From positions 108,734,062-108,798,061 of the forward strand of contig NC_134367.1 of the NCBI RefSeq assembly GCF_035582795.1: 64,000 nucleotides of DNA. The letters run 5' to 3'. Below are positions 13,801 through 26,730 of the stretch, in pieces. Positions within the stretch are counted from its first letter, which is position 1, and the number at the start of each line of letters is the position of its first letter. Source of the stretch: Mycteria americana. Taxonomy: Eukaryota > Chordata > Aves > Ciconiiformes > Ciconiidae. Under the pieces are notes generated by a model. The model had not been told where the DNA came from, ran no database searches, and saw nothing but the letters and a program-made list of their open reading frames with translations. The translations under genes and the position numbers were made by a program.

Positions 13801-16800
13801 CATCTACGTGCACTTTTGGGGGGATGGGGAAAAATAGCTGGAAACAGCAAAAAGGAAGCTTTCCCCTCCTCTTCCTTTTTTTCCCTCCCTCTTATCCTTA
13901 ATGTAGAGAGAGCAGAATGAAAGCCATCTGCTTTTGGAATACACTAGTTAAACTGGGCAAACGCTGTAGTGCAAACGCCACATTACGTCTCACTATCAGG
14001 CATGCATCTGAATCATCATTAGGGGAATCTGAAAAGCTGCAAGGAAAACAGTCTGAGTTCTGGCCAAGCATTGTTACCATCTGAAATTAATGGATGTAGG
14101 TTTACAACCCTCCTACTTCAAGGGCTGCAACCTCAAAGACAGAACTCAGTGCTTCAGTTCAGACTTACCAATGAGAAAGATGCAATTACAATCTTCCTGC
14201 CAAACCTTATAGAAAATCATAATCATCTTAGTTTAGCCATTTTGGTTTTGTGAAATCTGTCAGGCATAGCTCAGGTCTGGTAAATACAGGATTCCTAACC
14301 TACATCCCCCCTCTTTCAGTAGGGCATTACGCACAAGGTCATTAAGAAGAGATCTTTCCAAACAGAGACTTTTAATTTGAACCCAAGTTACATTTTCCGA
14401 CTTGACGTTTTTCTTCATTCTCATACACAAGAAGAGAGCAAAAGTCCTCCCGTAAGCCAGACATCAGAAAGCTCTATGCAAATGAAGCTCACTATTTTGG
14501 ATGAACACTAAGCACGGGAGTAACACACTACATACTCCTTGGTTGAGCTACCACCTATCATGGAAGGCAAGAATGTCTCAATCAAGCGTGGCTTTTAAAG
14601 TCACTTACACTTTTGCATTGCAGCTATCTATTGCAACATCAGCATTAAGCAGAAGAAAATGTTCTAAAAGATATGGGCCAGTTTGTTTGTTTTTTAAGAT
14701 ATATAAACTAAATTGGTTTCAGTAACATATGTAGGAAACCACAGCCTTTTACTGAGTACCCACATTTGCCAACACATCATGTACAGCTCATTCTGCTTAG
14801 ACCTGAATCCACACTTGGATTTGCACCAATTTAGTTAAACAACTGCAGGAATTCAGGGTAAACAAACCCTGAATACATTCCTCATATTGTACCACACAGC
14901 AGCATGTTCACAGATCTCTTCCCATTGCCATCTGTGAAGTTCCTCTCCTCCACACATTTCGCACCCCCACCAAGCACTCTTCCCCTTCCTCCCCAAATCC
15001 TTCCTTGTGGCTCCTTAGAGCAACCACTTCTGCACTGTTGGACACTTCACCAAAACTCGTTGCAAGTTGACTGGCAGAAAAGCAAGCCTACACATGGTAT
15101 TTGGACTTGTACTGTTGGTGTCCTACTTGGAGCTTGCTCCTCCTCCTCCTGGAGTCAGCGAAGGAGAATTGGGTCTTTGGAGGCTTGCCCCTTCAGGCAG
15201 ACTCTGCCTCATCTTCTGTGTTCAGCACCGAGTTATAAACACTTGGTACACAAGAAGAAAGCAATTAGTATTATTTTCAGGCAGATAAAATAATGATACC
15301 ACGTAATTCTCACAATAGGTACTCTGCTCTGGAAAAGGTTAACAGTCTAACTCATACAACATAACCACAGGGGTTTACAGTTGTTCCTCCTCCCATTCTT
15401 CAGTATCGCAACACACATTGCACCTAACAAGAGCCTAAAGCCAAGGCAACATCCAAGCATAATGAGCAGGGTTATGAACTCAAGCTTAAGCCTGAATCAT
15501 CTCAATTTTCTGTACTTGTGTCAAACCCAGAGGCAGTCTTTGTACTAAAAAAAAAAAACCCACACCCAACTAAATAAAGGAAAATAAAAAAGGAACTAAG
15601 CTGCTCTTGCTGCTCTAGAGCTTTGCATCCCCCCCATTGGGAATAAGTATTACTGTTCTCTTGGCCTCCTAGATGGCTAGAGGCCAATAAAAAGCCATAC
15701 TAAGTACTGCCTGTTGGGACACTTGAGAATTATACCTCTCAAAATAGTCCTTTAAAATGCATGTATATTCTTACAATGAAATAAAAGCCTAGTATTTTTT
15801 CCTGGTAATCAAAAAAGATTTTGTAGAAGCCAGGATCCTTCACAGAGAAAAGCAAAGTTATACGCATATCAGAGATGAAAGCGTATTTAACACAACCTAC
15901 ACCTAAACAAAACAGGCTATCACAGTAAACTGGCACCTATACCACCCACACCACACCGCCTGCTGGCTAAGACACCAACTCTTTACTGGGTTTAAAAATA
16001 CACATTTTCTGCTTTTCCAGCCAAACTATAATAATCTCACCAATAAAAAGACGATCAACATTCACTCGACCTCAGCCCACCAGAACATGCAAGTCAAATC
16101 CACATTTATCATGCAACAAGTGCCTGACCCACACATCAAGCAAATTTATTACCTTCTATTTACTGGCAACAGGGGACTGTGCTCCTGGGAGCACCCATGG
16201 GTGAGGCAGAGTATTGAAGGAGAAAGGAGGATTTTTTTGTGTGTGAGTCAATGCCTATCTCAAACAGTTAAAAAAAAAAAAATAAAAAGAGAGCAGAAGC
16301 TTTGTGATTTAATAGCCACACAAAACAAGTCATGTAGCAAGTCAGAAAAAAAGAAGCATAGAACACTGGTTTACTTCAATCCCAGCAACTTCATAGAGCT
16401 CAGTGCCAAACGCTTTTGAAAATACTACTCCTTACATCATGTTAGTTACTCCTCCAGGAAAATAGCTGCCAAAATCTGTGTCCTACCTCTGTCCATGAAA
16501 CAGATCTATGACAAACCAAAACGCTCATGGCAGGCACAGGTAGGTCAGAGGACACACCATTTCTGGCACCCAAAACAGTGACACATGTTCAACCACATGG
16601 GTAAGGAAAGTCACAGGACTGACTGTTTGGGCTATTCTGTGATACAAGCTGACCAGTCTGGTATCCTAAAGTGCATTACTACAATATGAAATTCAGGGGC
16701 ATTTTAGCGCACCGCAGGTTGACATCTCCTTCTTGCTGCAACCCCAGAACATGCTGTTCGGCCATCTACCTTCAGGACAAGCAAAAAAGAAACAAACCCA

Positions 16801-19800
16801 AAACAGGAATTTCGAACCACACAGCACAAGCTTTATTGCTTTCAAGGTCAGCTCTGGCTTCCTATATGCTTGCCTCCAGGAAGCAGAGGCTTCCTGCTAT
16901 ATGAGCTTCTCAATCTCACCAGGATAAACATATGTTTGTGTTAGTCCAACTTAATCCTTACAGTGAGTGAAAATACCCAAAGATGGTGGAGAAGTTCCCC
17001 CCTATTACCATCTCTCAAGACAACATGGAGGTTAAGAAAAGCATAAGGTATCATCTGACTGCTACAGCTTAGCTGACCTAGATGGTGAGCTGACAGAAGC
17101 AAGCCATGCTCTTCTCAAATCCACCCCCCCCAATACATCTGATTATGCAGGCACACGGCAAATCACTTCCACCATACAAGCCTTTTTGTTGCTTTTTGCC
17201 TTTCGTGTAGGTAGCATTTCCTCCCAACTGTCACCCAACTCCTTACTAAATTCAAGGGGAAGGTACAAAAGACACGTGGCTTTGGGTGGGGATGGAAACC
17301 AAAAGAACAAGACCATCCATTTGAGCGGCATCCTACTATTAAATTAATTAGGTGTGATGTCACACCATACCTTTGCAGAAGGGTAGCTCTTTCCAGTTCA
17401 CCACCAGTTCTGGGTGGGAACGCACTCCTGTTTGCAATGGAAGCGCACCCTGAAGAATGATCTTCGCTTGTTAAACCCTGATGACTGCCAGTGCACTGGA
17501 AGTGAGCAGCCCATGCATGGCAATGCAGGCAACCAACATAGCCACCAGCAATGCCAAAGACAACCAGCATGAAATGCCTATGCTTGGCAATCATATCTGA
17601 CAACAACAGCTAAAGTTATTATTCAAAGCCATAAAGAAGGGGGTTTGTCCTACCACTTCTGGGCTGCAAACATGCAGGAAGTCATTAGTAACTGTGCAGA
17701 TGCTGAAGAATATTGCGTGACAGCGGCACGCGTTCAGCTGGCACAGAAGACACATTGAGCTTTTGCACCAAAACAGATGGATCTTCTTGTTATTTTGCAA
17801 GTTAAAAGGGACCAGTGGGGCTATTCCAACACTGGAAACGATGGATGGTCAGATGGTCTAGTCAAACACCTTGTAATGGGATTCACACAACTTACCCACC
17901 ACAGCAGAACTGAGAAGGAGAAATCTTGCCCTGCCAGTCAGCCCGTTAGCCCACCAAGCACCCCGCTTGATCTAACCTTTGCTCCTGTAATGTGGAGCTC
18001 TACATGCCTTAACTTTCATCAACAAACATTCAGCTACTACAACAGAAGCTGCAGAAGAGTGGCAGATTGTACAGTCGATCACTGTCTGACAGGTTTTATT
18101 TAACTGCCGCTCACTCCCCAGAGCTCTTTCTAGGCAATACCAGGCTCTACGCAGACACGCCAGCTGAGAAGTGAAGGAAGGCAGAGCAGTTCATCAGAGA
18201 GAGGCAGCAGGCTTGCTGGGTGGCTCTGCATGTTGTCACCAGCAAAGTCATGACAGTGATCTCTGCAGATGGCCTTGTACGAAATGGTGGTCAGAGGCAA
18301 TGTCACAGCTACTTTAAATTAATTAAACAGAGTAGAGTTTAATCAAATCAACATTTATGTTATGCTGGGGGCTCCTCAACAGGCTTCTTTTGCCTCAAGA
18401 ACTCCAGAAGTTGCCCCTCTCAGCCTGTTACTATTTAGCCATTTATTCAGCTTCCCTGGAGGTACAAAACTTTTTCTCTAACCCAACCTTACTAAATGCT
18501 ATTTGCAAGAGAAGCACTCTAAATAACAATGTTTTCATGTAATACTGGGAAACCACACCGCAGAAAGGCCTCGTGGGCAAGGCCTATGTACAACAGCATA
18601 GGAATAACGATGCAGAGGCAAGAAGCATGTAGTGCCACTTCCATAGCTTCCCCACACAGACCTTGCAGTAAAACGTGTTCTCAAAAGGCTGGAAGACACA
18701 GTGAGGCTATCATTGATAAAGTGGCTACGGGGCTGCATGACAAGTAGGCAATGCTCTTCATGGCAGAGTCGCTTTGTTGTTTTTGGTATTTCAAAAGAGA
18801 GCTTCGTGGCATTCTCCAAGGAGGTCTGGAGTATTTTGCCTGGCCCCTACACACCCTGCCTTTCACGACTCAGTGACACCTCCCTCCTTTCCTCCCTCTC
18901 TTGCAGCCAGAAATCTGTCACATTCCCTGCTATGTCAGCTTTTCCTGAACACTTCATTATGTTGAGACACACACAGTCTTACTACAGCTGAGATCAGAGA
19001 ACCTCTAACAAATTCTGGGAACCCCATCCTTTAGAGAGTCTTCCCAGCCCTGGGATGCCCAAAGATGGCAAGAATGGGTTTCACTTTCCTGGAGAAGTCA
19101 GGGCAGAAGCCATCAATCACTGCTCTGCATGGCCTAGATATCAATCTGGGTGAGGTTCTGCATTCTGGGCAGCATACACTTATGTAGGATGGAGAGCAGG
19201 GTGAAAAAAGGTGTTTGAACACACTTCAAAAAAAAAAGCGCAACAGACAAGCCACCACTCTCAAGCAGCAAGGAAATTACCACCGAGTTACCTGTGCAAA
19301 GTTGTACAACAGAAAAAGCTGAATAAGAAAAAGCCCCACCTACAGGGAGTAAGACCCTTCCTGTACATTTCTGTGTGATTTGCTAGCCCAGCCAAGTTGC
19401 ACAACTTCAACTTTGTCCAGCAAAACTAAGGAATAGGGCGGTGAGATCCCTGCGTGTCTTGCTGAAGAGGCTCGTGGCTACTGAAATCCAAGAGTGGGAC
19501 AGTCAGCTTGCAGAAGGCCAAGCTTCCATACCTTAAGAATGCAAGGGGGATACTCTACACCAGTGCTTACGTCTAGTCTTCCAGCTCCTTATTCACACAC
19601 TGCAAAGCTGCAACATGTTCACAGACCCGCAGGCTGCTGCTCCACTGGAGTACCAGAGCACACGGGTGGTTTGGTGCAGCATAGACCTCAAATGGGATAA
19701 CAATGGCAGCATTAAAAAAGAACCCACTGAAGAAGACCCAAGAAAACATGGATTTTCCTCTTTGAAAGGACAGAAGGAAACTGAAGGTAAGAGAAATACA

Positions 19801-22800
19801 CAGTTCCATTGACTCTCCCTTAGCTTTCAATTTAAAGAAACAATGGGATTTAATGCTCCATTGCAATAGAGGAAAACTAGTAATCTAAGCTTAGATCTAA
19901 ATTGCTCCTTAAGCAGTTAAGCCTCACAAAATAAAAGTATCAAAACAAGGAAAATCTCTTAACTTACTCGACAAAAACCAAAACCCACATGCTGCTTCTT
20001 ATATCCAAGATATGCCTTAAACAGTGAAAAGGGAATATTCACTTTAGACACACATAAAGGATTTATGAACAAGCACCTCTTTTGGGGACTGTTCTCAAGC
20101 ATGGAACAGAACAAACTACCAAAGTTCTCTCCCCATTCACGACTAACCCTACAGAAGTAGGGGTGCAGGCAATGTAATTACTTTAAGAAAGACCATTTAA
20201 TACTTACGTTGGATATGACAGACTTGTATTCCAGCTGCACCACAGTGTACTGGATGGTTTGACTCTACAGGAATCCTGGTCTCCCAAATCCCAGGCTGAA
20301 CTCACTGCATGACCTTTAACAAGTGGTTTAACCTCCCTGCAGCTTCCACTCCCGTTATGAAATGCTCTGATCCACAGAAGTTACTATTTTACAGACCAGA
20401 TGTTTGATATTGAACAACCTAAAATAACGTCAGAATCTTTCAAGTGGGAATGTGAAAGTGTCCACGTTTCTACTTGAGTTAGGATACTATACCTATAACC
20501 CAGGTACACTGCAGGTAAAGGTTTTCCTGAATCAATTTCATAATCAAGAGAACCATCCCTTGTTCAGCATAACTGCAGTACATGTTTGACTTTAAAATGT
20601 GGATGCTTTACTTTGCAAAAGGATGAAATAAAGATGTAAGAGTAGGATTTAAAAAAAAAAAAACACAAACAAGAATAAGGCAAGAAGTGTTCCCCTAATC
20701 CTCCTTTTTAAAACAGAGGCCAATAAAAGCTAGGGCACTGCACACAGCCATCTATCAAAGGATCACATCGTATTAAGGCCTGGAAGCATCACTGTAGCAT
20801 AGAAGAAATTGCTACAGAAACAATGTTACCATCTCAGTAATAAAATTCTTGTTATTAACACCACAGCAATGAAAACCAAAGAGCTCATCCTTTATACGCA
20901 ACTGGGTTCAACATCCATGTAATGCCATTGCTATGGTGAAACAACTGGTGAGGACACACACAACTAACTCTAAACACCAGCAGCAAGATCCAGAATATTA
21001 ATGATTAACAAAAAGCAAATTGCAAAAGCAAGCAGAAGACTGGTTTCTGACTTTTAACACATCCAGCATCATGACAGTGTCACAACTGCTACTCTCCCCT
21101 CGATTCACTTGCAATTCCCTCTCCATGAACATTTATCCCAAATCTATCCCACGTGTTAGACAGCAATAGTTGTCTAACACTATTTTAAACAACGTTTCAG
21201 GTCTTTCACATTCCACAGAAAAGCCTGAAACCTCTAAAACAGTTAAGCAACAGTGACTAAGATAATTAAGTACACTTCACATGATGTCCAGGATTTCTAG
21301 TGACCTTTATACACAATACCATCCAACTGTTTGAGAACTAGAGATCAAAAAGACTTTGCCTGACTCACAAGTGACTAAGCTGAGAAAAAACAAGCCTAAA
21401 GATAATAAAACTGAGAGCGAAGAGAAAAGTTTTATCTGCTCATTACCTCATGAATAGGAGCACCTTCCAGTTTCCAGAGCATTAAATAAGTTTTTACACT
21501 TCACAGGAAGTCGAAAGCCCACGGATTAAAAGCGTATGGGGGTTCCTTTGTTATCAGCGGGCACACGCAAAAGGAAGCAAGAAGTCCTCCTCCAGCTGTG
21601 CCACCAAGCCATGGGAGGTAGCTTGAGGCAGTCTCCTCGGGGTTATCCGGCTCCCTCTTCAGAGAGGCTGTACAGCAGCGAGGCAGAACTCTGCCCATAA
21701 TTAAACAAGCTCAGTAACACGCACAGTGGGAGAGAAAGGAGAGTCCCCGAGGCAGACTACTAACAAGGACAGCGGCTAGACAAATGGAGCATTTTCAAGA
21801 TGGTTTCTTAATCAATAATTTGAAAGGAATGCTAAGCACATTGCCATTCTGCTAGTTTATTCTGCTGAAATAACCTTTATACCTGCCTCCTCCTTTGAAG
21901 TCCAACTGACTTGCATGTAAATTAATCTCACAAAGCAGACCTGCTCACTAATAAAGCAGAGATCCCATCTGGCCAACACTAGGAAGAGAAAAAAAAAAAA
22001 AAAAGAAATCCTGTGAACTATCCACCCATCCCAAACTTCATCACTGCATACTAGCCCTTGAAACAGTAAATGCAAGAGCCCTACGAGGCACTCGCAAGCT
22101 GAACTGCTGAATAGATCAGAAGCAGCATAATTAGCTATTCCCATGGCCTCTACAGCTTGATCTGGTATGAATTTGTAATATTGCCCTTCCCCCATTTCTG
22201 ATAAAAGCCACACAAAGAAACAAAGATATTTAACATCCTGCAGCGTAATATAACACAAATTGCAGATGGAGGGCTAAGGTATTAAAAAAAGTCATCTGAG
22301 AAATCAAATGCATTTAAAACTACTGCTGGAACAATTATTCACAGGACAGGAAAAAAGAAAAAAAAATTGTTGTAACAACATGAAAGAAAAAAGAAAAAAA
22401 AAAGAAAAAATAAAGAGTACTCTGGGAACCTGAAGGCAATATTTCCTATTGTGCATGACAGGTCTATAAGAGAAGTGCAAGAGGTAGGAGAAGTTTAGAG
22501 GTAAGAAATAAGCTCAGCAAAATAATCACCTAAGCTTTATTCAGCATTCTAGACAAAATACTTTTAAACACTGAATACCACATTAAATTGTTTGAATACA
22601 ATCACAATATTGAAACTTTTAAATGACTGACATGAAATGGAAATTCAGTTGAAAGAACACACAAGAGATACTAAATACTTCAATCAGATGAAGGTATGAG
22701 GCATATGCTCAGAAGAGCTCACAGTCTGAAGTCCCATTCATGCACTGAAATCCATGGAGGCAGACAAGAAAAACAGTGTTAATGACTGATAAACCAGATC

Positions 22801-25800
22801 GGAGCTTAAATAATTAAAAGACTATAGGGAATGGGGCTGAGATCCTACAGATCACTTACTGGTATCATAACAAGTTGTTAAACTCTGCCGGGGGTCAGTT
22901 TGTTTATAAACTTAGAGCTGCTCTTACAAAGCGCAAGACATTCATTTCTATTAAAATTTCTTTAGTTAAGCAGCAAGAAAAGTGTTTCCCAAGAAAATTG
23001 CCCAAGATGGGCTACTACTACACTATTTCAGTAATTCAGAATCCATATGGCAATTCCAATTAACTGCCTAATGGAGCAAGCAAGACAACTTTAATTGTAG
23101 GGCTCTTTTAAAGGTTAAAAACACATTTTAAAAAAATACACACATCCACAAAGTAGCAAGTATTCTGCAATGAGAGTATGTACTTTAAGTCCAGTGCTCA
23201 CTGGATGTAACAGCTTAGAGAAGACCACTTGGAACAAGGCATTCAACAGATTGTAGAAGGAAAGCACAACTCCTTACGGTATCAAAGTTGCACTATTACA
23301 CTTAAGTGTAGTTTAACTTGATTAGAAAAGAATGCATGGTTTTCAGAAAACTTCAGTTTCAGAAATTTAAATCATTTCTAATGACAGAAGCCAAAACTAA
23401 TTTAGGAATTTAAGCACTCTCCAGTTTGCCAAGTTAGTCCCTAACCCTAACAATGTATCTGCATGTCTGGATCCATCCTGATTTCAAGGATGCTCCCAAT
23501 AACTACAGTATGCAAGACAAACTGTAAAATGGACCCTTATCGAGATCATCAAGGGGTTTTGATCCAAAGAGTTCACTGGGCATTAAAGGGTAGCTCAATC
23601 TGTGTTACCTCCTGCTATCTTTGAAAAGGCATTTATCCAGTGTGCATAATGACTCAAATTATTTCTCAATACATGTTCATCTTTAGGGTAATAATGTAAA
23701 ATAAGGGAAAGAGACCAATTATGCTGCAGAAAAATATGCTATTTTTGAAAGTGTTTCCAGCTCCTTTTCACTACTTAACAGTACCAGTCACACTCCCACA
23801 AGCCTTCGCAGATGAAAGGTGAGACAACTTCACACAGCTTGCCAGCGTTAACCCTGTTATTACCTTCATCAGTACAGCTACACACAAATTACTTCATATT
23901 ACACCCTTATGCAGACATTGTCCTGACATATGGTTACAGCAGCAGTTTAGCTCCTATCTGTCATCACCGCAAGGAAAACATTCCCATTTCAGGGTAGTCT
24001 CCCAAGAGCATGAGTAGTTATGCTGCTACAGCAGTTTCCAGGCTTTTCACTGGCAGCTACTCAGAGGTGAATTCCTAACTGGGCTCATGCTTGTTGTATT
24101 CCCCACTTGGGGTCACGAGCCTTCCTCCTGTGTTGTTTAATCCCTTGTCCACACTACCTTCTGGAGCAGGGGAGAGATGGACCTGGAGTAGAGATTTAAA
24201 ATCTTATACAGACAATTTTATTTGGAGGGTGGGAAAGAGACACCATAAGAAACATTAAGCAAGAAACAAAACATTTTGGAGATGTTTTAGGGCCAGCCTA
24301 CTCCTCATTCAAACAACGCAGATAAAGATACTCAAGTCCATGAACACCTCATAAGTACGTAAATAAAAGGGCACTCAGATGTCCTGCTCCCTCCTTCTCT
24401 TCCCACCTCAAACTTTTTCAATCTCTCTATAAAGAGGAACAAGAATTAGTTCGGGGTGGGATCTAAGGGAAAAAAAAAAGAAGAAAGAGATGAGGAAATC
24501 GGTAGAAATACTTACAAAAAAAGAGAAATAGTAAGAATTCCTTTTGGCACTGCATTTTCCACACTTCTGGATTCACATTCACCTGAGTATGTTTACTATA
24601 AAACGTTTTCAAAGTGGCAAGTAGCTGTTTATTTCCCCTACAGCCAGTGGACCACAGCACTTTAACACCCTTTTGCACTGTTTAATAAGACTGTTGAACA
24701 TCTTATCCCTCTGAAGATTATACTGAAGCTCAGTTTTGTTTTTTAAAAGTGAATTAAAGTTCTAATACCCATAATACTTACATTTCTAATTCCTTTAGCC
24801 ACATTCAACCCTCACAAAGCTGTCATTATTCACAGTAAACATAATGTGAAAAGGCTGTATCCATCCCTTTTATTTATGGGCTAAAAACCAGTATCACTAA
24901 TGAGTTGAGTCACCAGCCACAGAAAAGCCTGAGCCACCAGGGCGATTCATACTCCAGAACTTGTCACCTGCAAACACTGATGGGATAAGACTGCTCCTGC
25001 TTGTTTTCTCCTTTATTTGAACTCAGTGACAACAGCATCTCTTGGAGATTTCGCTGTTATATGAGGGTGCTTACCTAGCTCGGTTTTGACATGGGTTAAA
25101 TTAACACCTTATTATATTTACTGCTTGTTTTTCTTAGTTTTTCATAGGTAGACAACACCACAGTTGCACAACACATTGGCTATTTCAGCTGTACTTGGGC
25201 TCACATTCCATCTCTTCCTCCCTCATTAGTTACAGCAATAGTCACCCAGCCTTCTCTAGTGTTCTGCGAGATCAAATTATCACTCATTATTTCCTCCTAA
25301 TTGCAGAGGAAGAACCTCACACCAACAGCAAAACAAGCATCCCTGAAACACCCATATCCTTCCAGCACGGATTCCCAGTTTCACCTCCCAGTACAGTTCC
25401 TTCCTCACTTGCTTCAGTCAGCTCCTGAAAGAGTTAAACTGGAAATAATCGTAAACAGAAGACTGCTGTTGAAAGGGCTACCTATGGGCCCAAAGCTACT
25501 GGGTACCGAGCACAGTAAGGCAGGCCGTATTGCCCAGGGGAGGGCGGCGGAGAGAACGTTTCAAAGCACCCTCAACTCGGACTAAGCAGGTATTGAGCGT
25601 GCTGGGATTTTCTGGACATATTCCAGTCTCTCGGAACAACAGATTATGGATTTCATGGGGCATCTCTGCTGGCAAAACCAGGTATTCAGTCACGTGTACT
25701 TGTTAAGGATACTAAGCATTTCATGTCATCACCTTCACATATTTTTGTGCTGAAAACTAAGCAAAGCTGCTGTGCCATGCTTTCATCCAACTTCAGCTGA

Positions 25801-26730
25801 CAAAAACAGTGTAGTTTTAAAATTCACGTTAAAACTCCGATAGGATGCGGTCCTCCCTGTCCCTTTTGAAAGTGTTAAAACAGAAACACCTCCCGGAGCA
25901 GGGCAGGTTTAACACACACAGCCGAGAACAACTCCTGAAACTCTCCCAGCCGGGGATGGGAATACCTACCCCCGAGAGCTCCTAATCACTTTGAACCGTA
26001 AACAACATGGACACCATCTTTCTCTTGGAGTCCGGGGACGCGAAAACAAAACCACCATCCCCCAGAGGCAGCAGATGCGGCTCGTTTCAAGCCAACTTTA
26101 AGAACTTCGTACCATTAAAAAAAAAAAAAAAAAAGCAGGATTCAGAGGAGGTGCTTGTTTACCCCGCGGGGAGCGGAGCGAGCGGCCCCAGCAGGGCTGC
26201 CTTATGTCCCCCCCAGGAGCGGGGCGAAGGGGGGAAGTTCCCGGGCGCTGTGGGCCTCCCGCCGCCCCCGGCCCCGCCGCCGTGCTGCCGGGGCCCCGCG
26301 GCCCCCCCTTCCCCCCGTGCTGGCTCTGCTCCAGCGGGCCCGTCTAACAAGTTGATCCCGGCGTGAAAGAGGAAGAAAAGGAAAAGCTGAGGGGGAAAAA
26401 GAAAGCCGGGAGGGGGAGGGGAAGCCCCTGCGCGGCCGCACCGCGGCTGCGGAGCCCGCGGAGGGAGGGAGAGAGGGAGGAAAGGCCGGAGAGAGGGAAG
26501 GAGGGAGAGAGGGAAGGAGGGAGAGAGGGAAGGAGGGAGAGAGGGAAGGAGGGTCGCCCTCCCGCCCCCCTCCACGTCCACAGGATCCATTTTCCCTCCC
26601 ACTGCCCCGCTCCAACTTTCCGCGCCCCGCGGGCGGCCCCCGGGCGCCACCCGCCGCGCTGCTCCGCTCCGAGCCCCTGCGGCCCTGCCCGCCCGGGACT
26701 CACCGGCATCATCTTGGAGCCGAACCGCAT
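1..26730 (-). CDS. TP53BP2: TP53BP2 (ASPP2), 5' part of the gene: coding exons 1-3, gene runs off the left edge
   Basis: Three exons on the minus strand, joined in phase, encode 96 residues that closely match the vertebrate ASPP2 N-terminus from memory: MRFGSKMMP, then [18 protein letters not shown]..., then [17 protein letters not shown]... ASPP2 is an apoptosis-stimulating p53-binding protein and PP1/PAR3-binding scaffold at junctions and in the cytosol and nucleus. The C-terminal ankyrin and SH3 domains that bind p53 are not in the window. The visible part is the N-terminal beta-grasp (ubiquitin/Ras-association-like) domain. Exon borders: 26730-26704 (donor GTGAGT), 6716-6569 (donor GTACGT), 1941-1828 (donor GTAGGT). 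No CAT (minus-strand ATG) occurs in roughly 370 bases upstream of 26730, so this is the first AUG. Its context is weak (C at -3), whereas Met7 has A at -3. Initiation at Met7 would give the shorter form beginning MMPMFLTV, which I recall as the canonical human protein. Confidence 0.95.
1828..1941 (-). CDS. TP53BP2: TP53BP2 coding exon 3
   Basis: 114 bp. The acceptor is TTTTCAG (ending at 1942) and the donor GTAGGT starts at 1827. With the split codon it gives E59, then [19 protein letters not shown] through [10 protein letters not shown], and leaves in phase 1. It completes the N-terminal domain. The human version has RPPGRDIV where this has RSPCREA, so the end of the exon has diverged. Exon 4 is not in the window. 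Confidence 0.94.
1942..6568 (-). other. TP53BP2: TP53BP2 intron 2
   Basis: 4.6 kb between a GTACGT donor and a TTTTCAG acceptor (minus strand). It contains short A-tracts (near 3857 and 5461) and a perfect 19-bp inverted repeat at 6394-6433, listed separately. I see no coding signal. Confidence 0.85.
6394..6433. repeat. Perfect 19-bp inverted repeat with 2-nt spacer
   Basis: The left arm 6394-6412 (TTCTGTAGGTGCATTACAG) is the exact reverse complement of 6415-6433, with spacer CA. It lies in TP53BP2 intron 2, about 135 nt downstream of the exon 2 donor in the transcribed direction. I do not recognise a transposon family. A local template-switch origin is plausible. Confidence 0.95.
6569..6716 (-). 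CDS. TP53BP2: TP53BP2 coding exon 2
   Basis: 148 bp. The acceptor CAG is at 6719-6717 after a pyrimidine-rich stretch, and the donor GTACGT starts at 6568. It encodes residues 10-58 and the first base of codon 59, from [14 protein letters not shown] to HLAEVWCGS. This is the core of the N-terminal beta-grasp domain. Confidence 0.95.
12085..12200 (-). repeat. Probable MIR/CORE-SINE remnant
   Basis: The stretch 12140-12164 (TTTACAGGCAGGGAAACTGAGGC and flanks) resembles the antisense MIR core, consensus TTTACAGATGAGGAAACTGAGGC. The preceding bases (AAAGCACCTTACG) resemble the reverse complement of the downstream MIR segment. It is strongly diverged, as expected for an ancient amniote SINE in a bird. 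The ends are approximate. Confidence 0.45.
20225..20400 (+). repeat. Probable MIR/CORE-SINE remnant
   Basis: The stretch 20303-20350 reads CACTGCATGACCTTTAACAA followed by GTGGTTTAACCTCCCTGCAG. This follows the sense MIR core 'tgtgtgaccttgggcaagttacttaacctctctg'. The preceding part (tcctggtctcccaaatcccaggctg) fits the tRNA-derived 'gcctgggttcgaatcccggctctg' segment. The ends are approximate. Confidence 0.5.
21153..21180. repeat. Perfect 10-bp inverted repeat, 8-nt loop
   Basis: GTGTTAGACA at 21153-21162 is the exact reverse complement of 21171-21180, with loop GCAATAGT. It is intronic, short, and could be chance. Confidence 0.8.
26450..26553. repeat. Polypurine tract with four exact copies of a 16-bp tandem unit
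   Basis: From about 26458 the plus strand is almost pure G/A. Within it, 26488-26551 holds four identical 16-bp units (GGAGAGAGGGAAGGAG). In the TP53BP2 transcript the strand reads as a pyrimidine tract. It lies about 150 bp inside intron 1 from the exon 1 donor and within the CpG island. Confidence 0.9.
26704..26730 (-). CDS. TP53BP2: TP53BP2 coding exon 1
   Basis: Nine codons, MRFGSKMMP, end exactly at a GTGAGT donor (26703 downward), phase 0. The exon lies in a CpG island. Identity rests on the peptide and on exon 2 continuing it directly. Confidence 0.93.

Larger units (their letters stand above)
6717..26703 (-). other. TP53BP2: TP53BP2 intron 1 (20 kb)
   Basis: Long first intron between a GTGAGT donor and a TTTTTCCAG acceptor (minus strand). 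It is mostly AT-rich unique-looking sequence with scattered A-tracts (near 8445, 11936, 15548, 16271, 20651, 21991, 22380 and 26120). Two MIR-like SINE remnants (12085-12200 and 20225-20400) and a polypurine tandem repeat (26450-26553) are listed separately. Open frames of 120-147 codons occur (8149-8586, 13492-13920, 17163-17606), but none resembles a family that I know. Confidence 0.85.

Noticed and set aside
23449-23461. Telomere-like CCCTAACCCTAAC
   Set aside because: Only two units, well within chance.
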